Positions 16,580-24,109 of a DNA stretch of 64,000 nt are shown in pieces; the stretch's first letter is position 1; every line of letters begins with the position of its first letter. The stretch comes from Desulfocucumis palustris (GTDB lineage Bacteria > Bacillota > Desulfotomaculia > Desulfotomaculales > Desulfocucumaceae): NCBI RefSeq assembly GCF_002933875.1, contig NZ_BFAV01000073.1, positions 1 to 64,000 on the forward strand. Direction: 5' to 3'. Made by a program: the position numbers and the translations under genes. Under the pieces are notes generated by a model. It had not been told where the DNA came from and did not search any database. It saw only the letters and a program-made list of their open reading frames with translations.

Positions 16580-16610
16580 CTCCAATTTATTACTGTGCAG
16601 TAAATTGGAG
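16580..16610. promoter_or_regulatory. hairpin in a 300-base gene-free AT-rich region
   Basis: CTCCAATTTATTACTG pairs with CAGTAAATTGGAG, leaving a 3-base bulge. It lies between the divergent toxin-antitoxin operon and the PAS-HD-GYP gene. The remainder of 16493-16792 is very AT-rich and shows nothing else. Confidence 0.45.
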
Positions 16611-16792
16611 TCAGTTTTGTGGGTCGGGTGCAAATAATTACTAATAATTTGAATAATAATACACAATTTATTAATTTGTTAATAAAATTTTTATGCTTTC
16701 TTAATGATAAAGTGTTTTATTAATAGATAAAGATGTCTAATAAATTTATTGTGCGGAATAATTGGAACTTTAGCGGGGGTGTTAAAAACTGA

Positions 16793-18304
16793 GTGAAGAG
16801 AGAAAACGAGCTGAGGAAGCACTACAGAGGGTTGAAGAGAGTCCGGAATAAAAAGGTGACTAAAAGGCTCTCCCAAATTACCGTGGTTAACGAAATAATG
16901 AAGCAGCAACTGGAGGAATACAAAAAAACAGAGGAAGCCCTGGAACGGTCCAACCGTCAGAATAAACTTATTCTGGAGGCTGTTGTAGACGGTATATATG
17001 GTGTAGATTTAAATGGTAATACCACTTTTGTCAATCCGGCTGCGGTAAGGATTACGGGCTTTGGACCTGAAGATATGATAGGACGAAACCAGCACCAAAT
17101 CCTCCATCATACCAAGGAGCCCGGGCTGCCGTACCACCACAATGATTGTCCGATACATGCCACCATGAGGGACGGTATCCCACGCCAGCTAAATAATGAA
17201 ATATTTTGGAGGAAGGATGGCAGCAGCTTTCCTGTGGAGTATACATGCACACCGGTAAGTGAGAATGGGAAGGTTGCGGGCGCGGTCGTGGTTTTCAGGG
17301 ATATTACTAGCCGCAGGATGGCCGAAGCTGCCTTGAGGGAAAGCGAGGAGCGTTATCGTTCTCTGGTTGAGCAGTCATCGGACGGAATTTATATATTCGA
17401 TCCGGTGACCAGAAAGGTTCAGGAGGCTAATGCCCAGTTCTTGACAATGATGGGTTATAGCGAGATTGAATTCGGTGGGCTTCTTCTGGATGATTTTATA
17501 TTGGCTGATAGCGATAGTATATACAAAAATATTACTAAGGTGCTAACAGAACGCCAGGTCAATATTGGTACAAGAAAGTACATGCGCAGGGATGGGCTGC
17601 CGGTGGATGTTGAAATTGTTGCTTCGCTCATAAGTTATGGAAGTGACCATGTGGTGATGGTCAATGTCAGGGATATAACCGAGCGACGAAGGGCAGAAGA
17701 AGTAATTAATAAAAGTTTTGCAAATTTGAAAAGTACTCTAAAGGAAACGGTTAATGCTCTTTCGGCCACGGCGGAAAAAAGAGATCCCTACACCGCCGGG
17801 CATCAGCAGCGGGTTGCCAGCCTGGCCTGTGCCATAGCCATGGAAATGAATCTGGGGGAGGATATGGTAGAGGGTATTCATGTGGCTGCGACTCTTCATG
17901 ATATTGGTAAGATTTATGTTCCGGCGGAAATATTAAGCAAGCCGGGACGGCTTACGGATATAGAGATGGAATTGATTAAAACGCACCCTCAAATGGGCAA
18001 TGACATAATAAAGAGAATACCTTTTACTTATCCGGTGGCTGAAATAGTGTTGCAGCACCAGGAGAGGTTTGACGGTTCCGGTTACCCGTCGGGCCTTGCA
18101 GGTGAGGAAATACTTCTGGAGGCTAGAATTTTATCCGTGGCGGATGTGGTTGAGGCAATTGCTTCGCATCGGCCATACCGTCCCGCTCTGGGTATTGACA
18201 AGGCGTTGGAGGAAATACATAGAAACAGGGCGCGGCTTTATGATCCCCTGGCTGTTGATGCCTGTCTCAGCCTGTTTAAGGACAAGGGTTTTTCATTTAA
18301 TTAG
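16793..18304 (+). CDS. PAS-PAS-HD-GYP protein, putative c-di-GMP phosphodiesterase
   Basis: A 503-residue protein. It has an N-terminal coiled coil (about 1-50), PAS domains at about 52-175 and 185-300 with their ITERRRAEE-type linkers, and an HD-GYP domain in the C-terminal 190 residues (HDIGK, then HQERFDGSGYP). The HD-GYP motifs are complete, so hydrolysis of cyclic di-GMP is likely. No membrane segment is seen, so it should sense cytosolic signals through PAS. The GTG start at 16793 lacks a good ribosome site. In another frame, bases 16789-16851 read LSEERKRAEEALQRVEESPE then stop, a typical PAS-linker coil, suggesting a frameshift near the N-terminus. The gene stands alone. Confidence 0.88.
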   Translation: MKRENELRKHYRGLKRVRNKKVTKRLSQITVVNEIMKQQLEEYKKTEEALERSNRQNKLILEAVVDGIYGVDLNGNTTFVNPAAVRITGFGPEDMIGRNQHQILHHTKEPGLPYHHNDCPIHATMRDGIPRQLNNEIFWRKDGSSFPVEYTCTPVSENGKVAGAVVVFRDITSRRMAEAALRESEERYRSLVEQSSDGIYIFDPVTRKVQEANAQFLTMMGYSEIEFGGLLLDDFILADSDSIYKNITKVLTERQVNIGTRKYMRRDGLPVDVEIVASLISYGSDHVVMVNVRDITERRRAEEVINKSFANLKSTLKETVNALSATAEKRDPYTAGHQQRVASLACAIAMEMNLGEDMVEGIHVAATLHDIGKIYVPAEILSKPGRLTDIEMELIKTHPQMGNDIIKRIPFTYPVAEIVLQHQERFDGSGYPSGLAGEEILLEARILSVADVVEAIASHRPYRPALGIDKALEEIHRNRARLYDPLAVDACLSLFKDKGFSFN

Positions 18305-18318
18305 ATAAACCGCTTGAA

Positions 18319-18370
18319 CCATAACGTGGGGACAACCATAACGTGGGTTCCTAACGTGGGGACGGTTCCA
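18319..18370 (+). repeat. short direct repeats of TAACGTGGG
   Basis: Three copies of TAACGTGGG lie within 52 bases, the last running into GGGGACGGTTCC. Similar GGGGAC cores occur at 1320-1349, 20938-20964 and in the miniature repeats at 28, 45 and 48 kb. Confidence 0.5.
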
Positions 18371-18475
18371 ATGTTATAAATAGTTAAAAATTTTGGGCTA
18401 AACTTTATGTTTCGCAGGTCTTTTTTTTCTTAAGAATACGCTGTTTGAGTTTATTAAGTCTGTTTTCTCTTCCAG

Positions 18476-19201
18476 GTGAAATACCGGGTCAACCAAATGT
18501 GTTTGGTGCGGCCTGGTTTTTTGTTTCTAAGGGGGCGGCAAGGCCATGCACATGATTACAGACAATACCGAGACAGAAGGCTGGTTGCCAAACTTCAGCG
18601 CCTCGGTTGGGGTCGGATGGTGATAGACAGGCACATTAACATTTACACAGGCGAGAAATGGGGTTTTAACAACGGGGCATAACGGGACTGGGTCAGCGGT
18701 AAGCCATTCGAAACTGGTGATTTCCTTCGCCGCCTGGAGATGGCGTTCAGAATTGGCACCCCGTATCTTGCGATTGTTCCGGATATCGTTGCCGACGGGG
18801 AGGAGTTCCTGGAGTTTTCAATCCGGTGGCTTGACTGGCTGCCCCGGGCGTGGCCCTGGTATCTGGCGGTGCAGGACGGCATGAGGTTGGAGCAGGTAGC
18901 GCAGGCGCTGGACGGGTTTGTCGGTATATTCCTGGGCGGCAGCAACCGGTTTAAAGCCACCGCCCTTTACTGGCGGCGGTTGGCCCACAGGCAGGGAAAG
19001 AGGTTTCATTATGCCAGGGCTGGGACACCGAAAAAAATTCAACTTGCCAAGGAGGTGGGTGCGGATTCCTGTGAAAGCGCTTTTCCCCTTTGGGAAATGA
19101 AAAGATTTGATGAGTTTGCGAAGTGGTTCCGTCAGCCGCCAGGGCCAAAGCTGTTCGGCCCCGAGTCGTGGGTGCTTCATCCGGATGGCATTGCGGGTTA
19201 A
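18476..19201 (+). pseudogene. TGT/DpdA-like protein gene with internal stop
   Basis: One reading frame runs from about 18476 to 19201, interrupted by a single TAA at 18680-18682. Before the stop it reads GRMVIDRHINIYTGEKWGFNNGA and after it RDWVSGKPFETGDFLRRLE, then GTPYLAIVPDIVADG and WYLAVQDGM, with no shift of frame. The product resembles phage and mobile-element proteins of the tRNA-guanine-transglycosylase/DpdA fold, with an IVPDIV start of barrel, an AVQDGM segment, IFLGGSNRFK and HYARAGTPKK. The residue replaced by the stop is probably an aromatic one (TAT or TAC to TAA). It is likely inactive unless the stop is read through. No other phage gene is nearby apart from a possible Cys-rich ORF overlapping its 3' end. 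Confidence 0.6.
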
Positions 19202-19289
19202 GTATAGCTGTGGGTGTGGTATTGCCATGCGTGTCAGATGCTGTGCTTGTAATGGGTATTCTGTTAATACTGTGCAGCACTTAAACTAA
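19185..19289 (+). CDS. possible 34-residue Cys-rich peptide
   Basis: ATG 19185 overlaps the end of the broken TGT-like gene by 17 bases. The frame encodes 34 residues with CxC and CCxC clusters (YSCGCGIAMRVRCCACNGY), as in very small zinc-binding phage proteins. There is no clear ribosome site, and it may be chance. Confidence 0.3.
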   Translation: MALRVKYSCGCGIAMRVRCCACNGYSVNTVQHLN

Positions 19290-19322
19290 CAGGAAGCAAT
19301 TAGTTTAAGGATAATTTCGTCT

Positions 19323-19368
19323 TGACATAAATCTTTCACCTGTAATATATTTATTACAGGTGAAAGAT
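19323..19368 (+). promoter_or_regulatory. promoter covered by a perfect 38-base palindrome
   Basis: TTGACA (19323-19328) lies 17 bases before TATATT (19346-19351). ATCTTTCACCTGTAATA (19331-19347) and its exact inverse complement (19352-19368) are separated by four bases and cover the spacer and -10 box. This is a very probable operator for the ArsR-type regulator encoded just downstream. Other sequence in 19202-19475 shows nothing. Confidence 0.75.
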
Positions 19369-19532
19369 ATTAATATTTAATCCCTGCCTGACAAGTCTAA
19401 TACTGTTGGAGTGCTGGTTTGCTAAAAATCTCGCGGAAAGCACCACGACACAACGTTTAAAAGGGGGTATAGGAAATAAATGATAACAATAATTTAAAAC
19501 CAGCGTCACCTTCAGGTGATGATTTAATCAAA

Positions 19533-19862
19533 ATGTTGGAGGCACTGGCAAATCCCCACCGGATACAAATCATTGCTTTGTTAAAAGGCAGGCGTATCCA
19601 TGTCAGTCAGCTTGCCCGTGAGGCCAAGATTAGCAGACCGCTGTTATACATGCATCTAAAACGATTAGAGACCGCTGGATTAGTAACTAGTAAATTGGAA
19701 TTGGCAGAGGACGGAAAAGCTATGAATTATTATGAAGTGACACCGTTTGCACTCCACTTAAATCCGGAGAGCATCGCAGAAGCGGTAAAAACGCTTACTA
19801 TTAAAAAAACTGGTAGCACCACTCCAGACGACACTATCAACGAAAAGGGGGATAATAAATGA
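19533..19862 (+). CDS. ArsR-type winged-helix transcriptional regulator
   Basis: A 109-residue (or longer) DNA-binding protein. MLEALANPHRIQIIALLKG is the first helix pair, and VSQLAREAKISRPLLYMHLKRLETAGLV is the helix-turn-helix with wing. There is no metal-binding Cys cluster, so the ligand is unknown. ATG 19533 lacks a ribosome site. The same frame continues upstream through DDLIK to an ATA codon at 19476 that sits just after AAGGGGG, so true initiation may be at a non-standard codon and add 19 residues. It overlaps the next gene by four bases (ATGA). The palindrome over the upstream promoter suggests autoregulation. Confidence 0.8.
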   Translation: MLEALANPHRIQIIALLKGRRIHVSQLAREAKISRPLLYMHLKRLETAGLVTSKLELAEDGKAMNYYEVTPFALHLNPESIAEAVKTLTIKKTGSTTPDDTINEKGDNK

Positions 19863-20119
19863 ACGAAGAAGTTATTTCACAAATTAGCGGAATGGTCTTT
19901 GCGCTCGTACTGCTCGTACCGCTGGCTGTGGTATTGGTATGGCAAGGTCTCAGAACTTGGCAAATAAGAATGACGAGTAGGGCAGAAATCGCCAGGGATG
20001 AGGCATATCGCAAGCTCGCGGAAGAAGCTATCTCGGCTCAAACGAAAATCTCGGAAGATCTATCCGATTTACGCTTTCGCGTAGCTTCTATAGAAAAAAT
20101 GCTTCGGGAGGTTGAATGA
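19859..20119 (+). CDS. small membrane protein with cytosolic coiled coil
   Basis: An 86-residue protein with one membrane helix (about 12-30), then a basic stretch and an amphipathic coiled coil (about 38-86, EIARDEAYRKLAEEAISAQ onward). Its start overlaps the stop of the ArsR-type regulator by four bases, so the two are made together. I do not recognise the family. A role as a membrane partner or anchor in a signal response is inference. Confidence 0.7.
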   Translation: MNEEVISQISGMVFALVLLVPLAVVLVWQGLRTWQIRMTSRAEIARDEAYRKLAEEAISAQTKISEDLSDLRFRVASIEKMLREVE

Positions 20120-20203
20120 AGTTATAACCGCAGAAAGATCCTCAATAATCTAGCGTTAATAAATAGTCCAGCTCAAAAATTATAAAGGTGAAGGAGAAAC
20201 AAA

Positions 20204-20809
20204 ATGGATCTTTTTATTGGAGGATTAACTATATTAGCTGTGCTTCTAATGATAACCGGTCTTACTCTGCTTATCGGTAAATTTAGGAAAAATAAATTAA
20301 AAATAAAGCAAAAGAATTGGTGGCTCATCACCCATATGATTTTTGTCATTATTTATTTAGGCGGGGTTTTTGGAATGCTTTTACTTGCCGTTTTGACGAA
20401 ATTTACGACCGATAATAATCTGGTGTATGCTTCACATGTATTCATAAAGCGTTTTGATCATTTCTTAGTCATTCCTGGTGCTTTCGGTTCGCTCATTACC
20501 GGAATTTGGCTCGCTATAAGAACGCATTGGGGAGGGCTAACGAAACATTATTGGGTTTTTGCAAAATGGATCGGTAATATAGTGGCGATTATTTTGGGCA
20601 GCACCTATGTGCGGATTTGGATAAGCGATTCACTCTCTGCCAGCAAGATTGCCAGTGGTATGCATCCTTTGCAAAATCCGGCTTATCTTGAGAATCGTCA
20701 GTTGTTATTCTTTGGCATTGCAATATGTCTCGCTATACTATTCTTCTTAGTAGTAATTTCTTATATTAAACCATGGGGGAAAAGAGAAAATGCAGCAACA
20801 ACTCCTTAG
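20204..20809 (+). CDS. DUF2269-like integral membrane protein
   Basis: A 201-residue protein with five predicted membrane helices. It resembles DUF2269-type proteins, with a WLITHMIFVIIYLGGVFGM helix, a histidine-containing SHVFIKRFDHFLVIPGAFGS segment, and TGIWLAIRTHWGGLTKHYWVFAKW. Several conserved His residues lie near helix ends. It is third in the operon led by the ArsR-type regulator, 84 bases after the coiled-coil membrane protein, with AAGGAGAAAC as ribosome site. The function of the family is unknown. The lower GC content of 19.5-20.8 kb compared with its neighbours hints at transfer. Confidence 0.75.
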   Translation: MDLFIGGLTILAVLLMITGLTLLIGKFRKNKLKIKQKNWWLITHMIFVIIYLGGVFGMLLLAVLTKFTTDNNLVYASHVFIKRFDHFLVIPGAFGSLITGIWLAIRTHWGGLTKHYWVFAKWIGNIVAIILGSTYVRIWISDSLSASKIASGMHPLQNPAYLENRQLLFFGIAICLAILFFLVVISYIKPWGKRENAATTP

Positions 20810-20830
20810 TTGATAAAAGCAACTATTTAG
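20807..20830 (+). terminator. weak terminator after the DUF2269-like gene
   Basis: TAGTTG (20807-20812) pairs with CAACTA (20820-20825), followed by TTTAG. It overlaps the stop codon region. Confidence 0.45.
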
Positions 20831-20937
20831 TACGTGTAACAAAGATTTAATACAACAAGTAGCTGGAAGTTACTGAGGCAGATCAACACGATAACCCGAT
20901 TAGCCCCCAAATAATCCCCCTGTCAAGGGGGGATTGG

Positions 20938-20964
20938 GACAGGGGGCGGTTCCCTTGCCCTGTC
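20938..20964 (+). terminator. hairpin plus T tract
   Basis: GACAGGG (20938-20944) pairs with CCCTGTC (20958-20964), followed by TTTATTTT. The loop contains GGCGGTTCCC. The rest of 20831-21069 holds no gene. Confidence 0.6.
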
Positions 20965-21069
20965 TTTATTTTAAAAAAGTCAGGTATCTTGCGTTAAAAC
21001 CTTTAACGTAACCACCTATACCTGCGACGGCGGAAACCTGCTTACGACAAACAGATCCCATGGAAAATA

Positions 21070-21097
21070 ATAAATTCCGCCCCGGGGCGGAATTTAT
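21070..21097 (-). terminator. terminator of the RNase P RNA gene
   Basis: ATAAATTCCGCCCC pairs perfectly with GGGGCGGAATTTAT. It lies 13 bases beyond the 3' end of rnpB on the minus strand and is followed there by TATTTTCC. Confidence 0.8.
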
Positions 21098-21109
21098 CTT
21101 TTAGCTTAT

Positions 21110-21544
21110 GAGTAAACCTGTAAGCCGGGTTCTGTCTGGGGTGATCATCTATCTGAGGGCGGCTGTTGCCCGCCGCCTCTTGCGACCTTACCCGGGAGCG
21201 GAGCGGGCCACTCCGTTGCCCCCCCTATTCGGTCTTGCTCCGGGCGGGGTTTACCTAGCCGGACGGTCACCCGGCCGCTGGTGCGCTCTTACCGCACCGT
21301 TCCACCCTTGCCTGTTTGAGAAGTGAGAGGTGAGAGGCCGGAAGTGAAAAATAACTGTCTTGTTTTCCCGTTGCTCGCCGCTTGCCTCTTACTTCTCACC
21401 TCTCAAGCAGGCGGTCTGCATTTCTGTGGCACTTTCCTTGGGGTCGCCCCCACTGGGCGTTACCCAGCACCCTGCCCTGCGGAGCCCGGACTTTCCTTAG
21501 GCGCGGCCTTTCGGCTCCTGCGCCCGCGACCACCCGGTTTACTC
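21110..21544 (-). ncRNA. rnpB: RNase P RNA (class A), with enlarged P12
   Basis: On the minus strand the 5' end GAGTAAACC pairs with the 3' end GGTTTACTC (helix P1). Universal segments are present: GGAAAGTCCGGGCTCCGCAG near the 5' end, GCAAGGGTGGAACGGTGCGGT in the middle, GGGTGACCGTCCGGCTAGGT and GGGTAAGGTCGCAAGAGGC later, and CAGAACCCGGCTTACAGG near the 3' end. The RNA cleaves the 5' leader of tRNA precursors together with RnpA. At about 435 nt it is longer than usual because a roughly 100-base repeat (21311-21412) occupies the P12 position. Confidence 0.95.
21311..21412 (-). repeat. hairpin repeat inserted in the P12 helix of rnpB
   Basis: The two arms (21311-21337 and 21384-21411) pair over about 27 bp through GAGAGGTGAGAAGT-type sequence with G-U pairs. 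An element with the same arm sequence and spacing lies between nifE and nifN (54859-54951). It projects from the RNA as a long stem, so it should be tolerated. Confidence 0.65.
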
Positions 21545-21570
21545 ATATCAGAATTATATCATTAAGACTG

Positions 21571-21861
21571 TCAATGGTGAATAGGCCTGACCGGAAGTTC
21601 GGTGCCATAGTCCCTGGCCACGGAGGCGTGCCATTGATCCCAGTTTTCTTCATTGACTTCATCCACATTAATTTCTCTTAGCTGCGGGTGCTGCTGCAGC
21701 AAATAAGGGGCGCACTCCCGCAGCACCAGGTGCAATTCATGTTTTAAAATCTCTTTTTTTCCTGTCATGTATCTGGCTACACTTTGAGCTTCTTCAAGGT
21801 TTTTTGTAAGCACCTTGTCGTTTATAATAGTCAGAATAATATCAATGCCGAATTTCTTCAT
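21571..21861 (-). CDS. hypothetical 96-residue protein
   Basis: A soluble, helix-rich protein of 96 residues with a conserved-looking ARYMTGKKEILKHELHLVLRE centre and an acidic VDEVNEENWDQWH segment. There is no catalytic motif and I recognise no family. The start ATG at 21861 is preceded by GGAGGTATTGTTCA. It lies immediately upstream of rnpB on the same strand (27 bases), so its transcript may run into rnpB. Confidence 0.6.
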   Translation of the reverse strand: MKKFGIDIILTIINDKVLTKNLEEAQSVARYMTGKKEILKHELHLVLRECAPYLLQQHPQLREINVDEVNEENWDQWHASVARDYGTELPVRPIHH

Positions 21862-22090
21862 TGAACAATACCTCCGGGAAAATTCTTTTGCCGGTACGTG
21901 GAATGGTATCCCCGGCTAATTATATAACACGGTATGCTTGTGATAAAAATGGAGCCCTGTATTTCCTGCCCGCAGCACGGTTATTTTCGATGCCGGCAAC
22001 CTGAATTTTAGATGAGCTCTTTACCCGCCATTTATCAAAAAAACATGATAATGGGACCTTTTTATGGTATTATTGTTATAAAAAACAGGG

Positions 22091-22504
22091 ATGTGTAAGT
22101 ACATGGCGGTAGGCACCGGTATCAGTCGAAATGGGGCCAAGCAGAAACAAAAGGGGGACAAGTGGAGCTGCGGCTGCACCACGATTTTTGGCCCTGCCCA
22201 GTTGAAAGCGGAATGCTTGATTTGTGGCGGAACTTTTGTCAGAATTGGACAGAAGCAGGCAAATCACGCCCCCAGGGTTTCAATTAGCAGTGGTGAGAAA
22301 ATTTTAGAACTGGTTACCGACAGCGGGGGGGAGGAATCTCCCGGGACAAAGTGCGACCGCTGTACGGGCCAGGGATGGATTAAAGCCTACACCCAGGAGT
22401 GGGACAGGATTAAATGCCACCACGCCCCCTGTCCCGTGTGCCAGGCCAGAGAGTGGCTGGACTGGTCGGCGGACAAAAGGCTTATGACAATTACGCCCAA
22501 GTAA
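22091..22504 (+). CDS. hypothetical Cys-rich (zinc-ribbon-like) protein
   Basis: A 137-residue protein with several Cys pairs: WSCGCTT with CLICGG (about 27-45), CDRCTGQGWI, resembling one repeat of the DnaJ zinc finger (about 96-105), and CHHAPCPVCQ near the end. It probably binds one or two zinc ions. The function is unknown. ATG 22091 has weak ribosome-site support (CAGGG), and ATG 22103 is an alternative. It is convergent with the metallo-hydrolase gene at 22570. Confidence 0.6.
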   Translation: MCKYMAVGTGISRNGAKQKQKGDKWSCGCTTIFGPAQLKAECLICGGTFVRIGQKQANHAPRVSISSGEKILELVTDSGGEESPGTKCDRCTGQGWIKAYTQEWDRIKCHHAPCPVCQAREWLDWSADKRLMTITPK

Positions 22505-22569
22505 AACTTTAATCCGGGCATTAAAACGCCCGGATTTGTTGTTCCAGGGCGGTGTTTTCAGTCTTGCCG

Positions 22570-23466
22570 CTATTTCCCCGACCAGACCAGCCTGTTGTCC
22601 CTGACAATATATTGGGCCCGCCCGGCTTCCAGGAGATAGCCAAGATAGGCTGTGACGGTGGTCCTGTAAAGAAAGTAAAGGGTTGGCAGGCTGATATTAA
22701 AGTTGAGCATGCCGCACAGTCCGGCCACCACATCCTCCACGGCGCAGGGGTTCCGGGAGATAATTTGTTCGACCCTTTCCACCTGTTGCTGAACCGTCTG
22801 CCAATTCCGGCCGATAACCTCCCCGGGATCGGTCAACTCCCCGCCGTGGGCCGGTACGGTGACTGACGCCTTTAGGGATAGTATCCGTTCCAGTGAGGCA
22901 AAGTAGCCGGCTATGTCCACATTGTACGGAATACCGTGCTTTTGCAGGTATTCCGGGGCTAGAAAGGCATCGCCGCAGAACATCACCCCCCGGGCAAAAA
23001 CACCGATCTGATCGTGGCTGTGGCCGGGCAGCCGGTGTATATCCAGTTGTATGCCGGCTATATTGATTGAAGTTTCGCCGCCGGCTATAGGGGTGACTTC
23101 GCTTGGCCGGGCGCAGAGGAATTTATTTTTCATGTCCTTCCACGGCACGGTTCCCCCCAGGAGATAAAGCGGTTCCAGGGAGGGGTTGGCGATAAAGGGG
23201 GCTTCTCCCTCCGGGGCGTAAACAGGGATGCCCAGCCTGTCCTGCAAAAACTGGTTTCCACCGATGTGGTCGGCATGGGAGTGCGTATTGATAACGGCCA
23301 CGGGTTTAAGTTTATGCTCTTCAAGCATTTTGAGTGTTTTTTTGGCCGCCTGCTGGTCGATGCCGGTGTCCACCAGTACGGCCTGTCCGCTGTCATTGGC
23401 GACGACCCCCACATTGGTGGCCGCTGAAAGATAAAATACATTTTCCGTCAGTGCAACAAGCTCCAT
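22570..23466 (-). CDS. metallo-beta-lactamase-fold hydrolase
   Basis: A 298-residue protein with the HxHxDH zinc motif (NTHSHADHIGG, about 60-70), a second His in LPGHSHDQ, Asp in FCGDAFL and His in VPAHGG, so a complete binuclear site. The C-terminal helical part (about 225-298) resembles that of glyoxalase II-like and MBL-fold hydrolases with winged-helix tails. The substrate is not evident. The ATG at 23466 lies after a GAAAGGAAC-type ribosome site. It is divergent from 23643. Confidence 0.85.
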   Translation of the reverse strand: MELVALTENVFYLSAATNVGVVANDSGQAVLVDTGIDQQAAKKTLKMLEEHKLKPVAVINTHSHADHIGGNQFLQDRLGIPVYAPEGEAPFIANPSLEPLYLLGGTVPWKDMKNKFLCARPSEVTPIAGGETSINIAGIQLDIHRLPGHSHDQIGVFARGVMFCGDAFLAPEYLQKHGIPYNVDIAGYFASLERILSLKASVTVPAHGGELTDPGEVIGRNWQTVQQQVERVEQIISRNPCAVEDVVAGLCGMLNFNISLPTLYFLYRTTVTAYLGYLLEAGRAQYIVRDNRLVWSGK

Positions 23467-23642
23467 TGCTAAAAGTTCCTTTCGTTTTTATTAAATTATA
23501 TTATACATAATTCAAGGTAAAGTTTTCACAAATATATACCCGTGATATAATTAGTTATCCGCCTTTTTAGGAGAAGGGTGCTTGGTTTGGATTGCAGACG
23601 GGAATTTGAACGGCATAATTATGAATCGAACGGGGTGAAGTA

Positions 23643-24029
23643 ATGTCCAGACCGCAGCTTTTGGTGCAAAATTTGCGGGATAAGGAATTTGGAGAGCAGG
23701 ATTTGATCAATGTCATAGCAATTTACCAGGGCAAGGCTCCGGGCACCGTGGGCATTCAGAGGGTTTTTGCCGGGGAGGAGAGCTTCAGGTTTCCCAGCGA
23801 GGTAACGGAAGGGCTTGTTAAAACCAGGGTGGTATACAGCTATACCCTGCCCCAGTGGCGTGAATTGCTGGAGGCCTGCGTGCTCCCTGAGACGGCTCAA
23901 TCCCTGAAAGAGATAATGGTGCCCTTATTGCTGTATTTTCGGGAAATTCGCCCCGGCTATTTTGCCGGAATCGAATTTGACCGATCCTTTGGCAGGGAAT
24001 GTTACGGCGAGATATTGGAAATGGACTGA
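23643..24029 (+). CDS. hypothetical 128-residue protein
   Basis: A soluble alpha/beta protein of unknown family, starting MSRPQLLVQNLRDKEF and containing TVGIQRVFAGEESFRFPSEV. There are no Cys clusters or catalytic motifs. The start has GGGGTGAAGTA as ribosome site. It is followed 80 bases later by the membrane-protein gene on the same strand, possibly in one transcript. Confidence 0.6.
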   Translation: MSRPQLLVQNLRDKEFGEQDLINVIAIYQGKAPGTVGIQRVFAGEESFRFPSEVTEGLVKTRVVYSYTLPQWRELLEACVLPETAQSLKEIMVPLLLYFREIRPGYFAGIEFDRSFGRECYGEILEMD

Positions 24030-24109
24030 TCGCATTTTTATTCGGGATTTATTTTTAATATGAAGAATAATATAATTTTAAGGATAAAGGAAAAGGCAGG
24101 TAGCGGCCT

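Noticed and set aside
18319-18370. CRISPR-like short repeats
   Set aside because: Repeats are only nine bases, unevenly spaced and without spacers; no cas genes.
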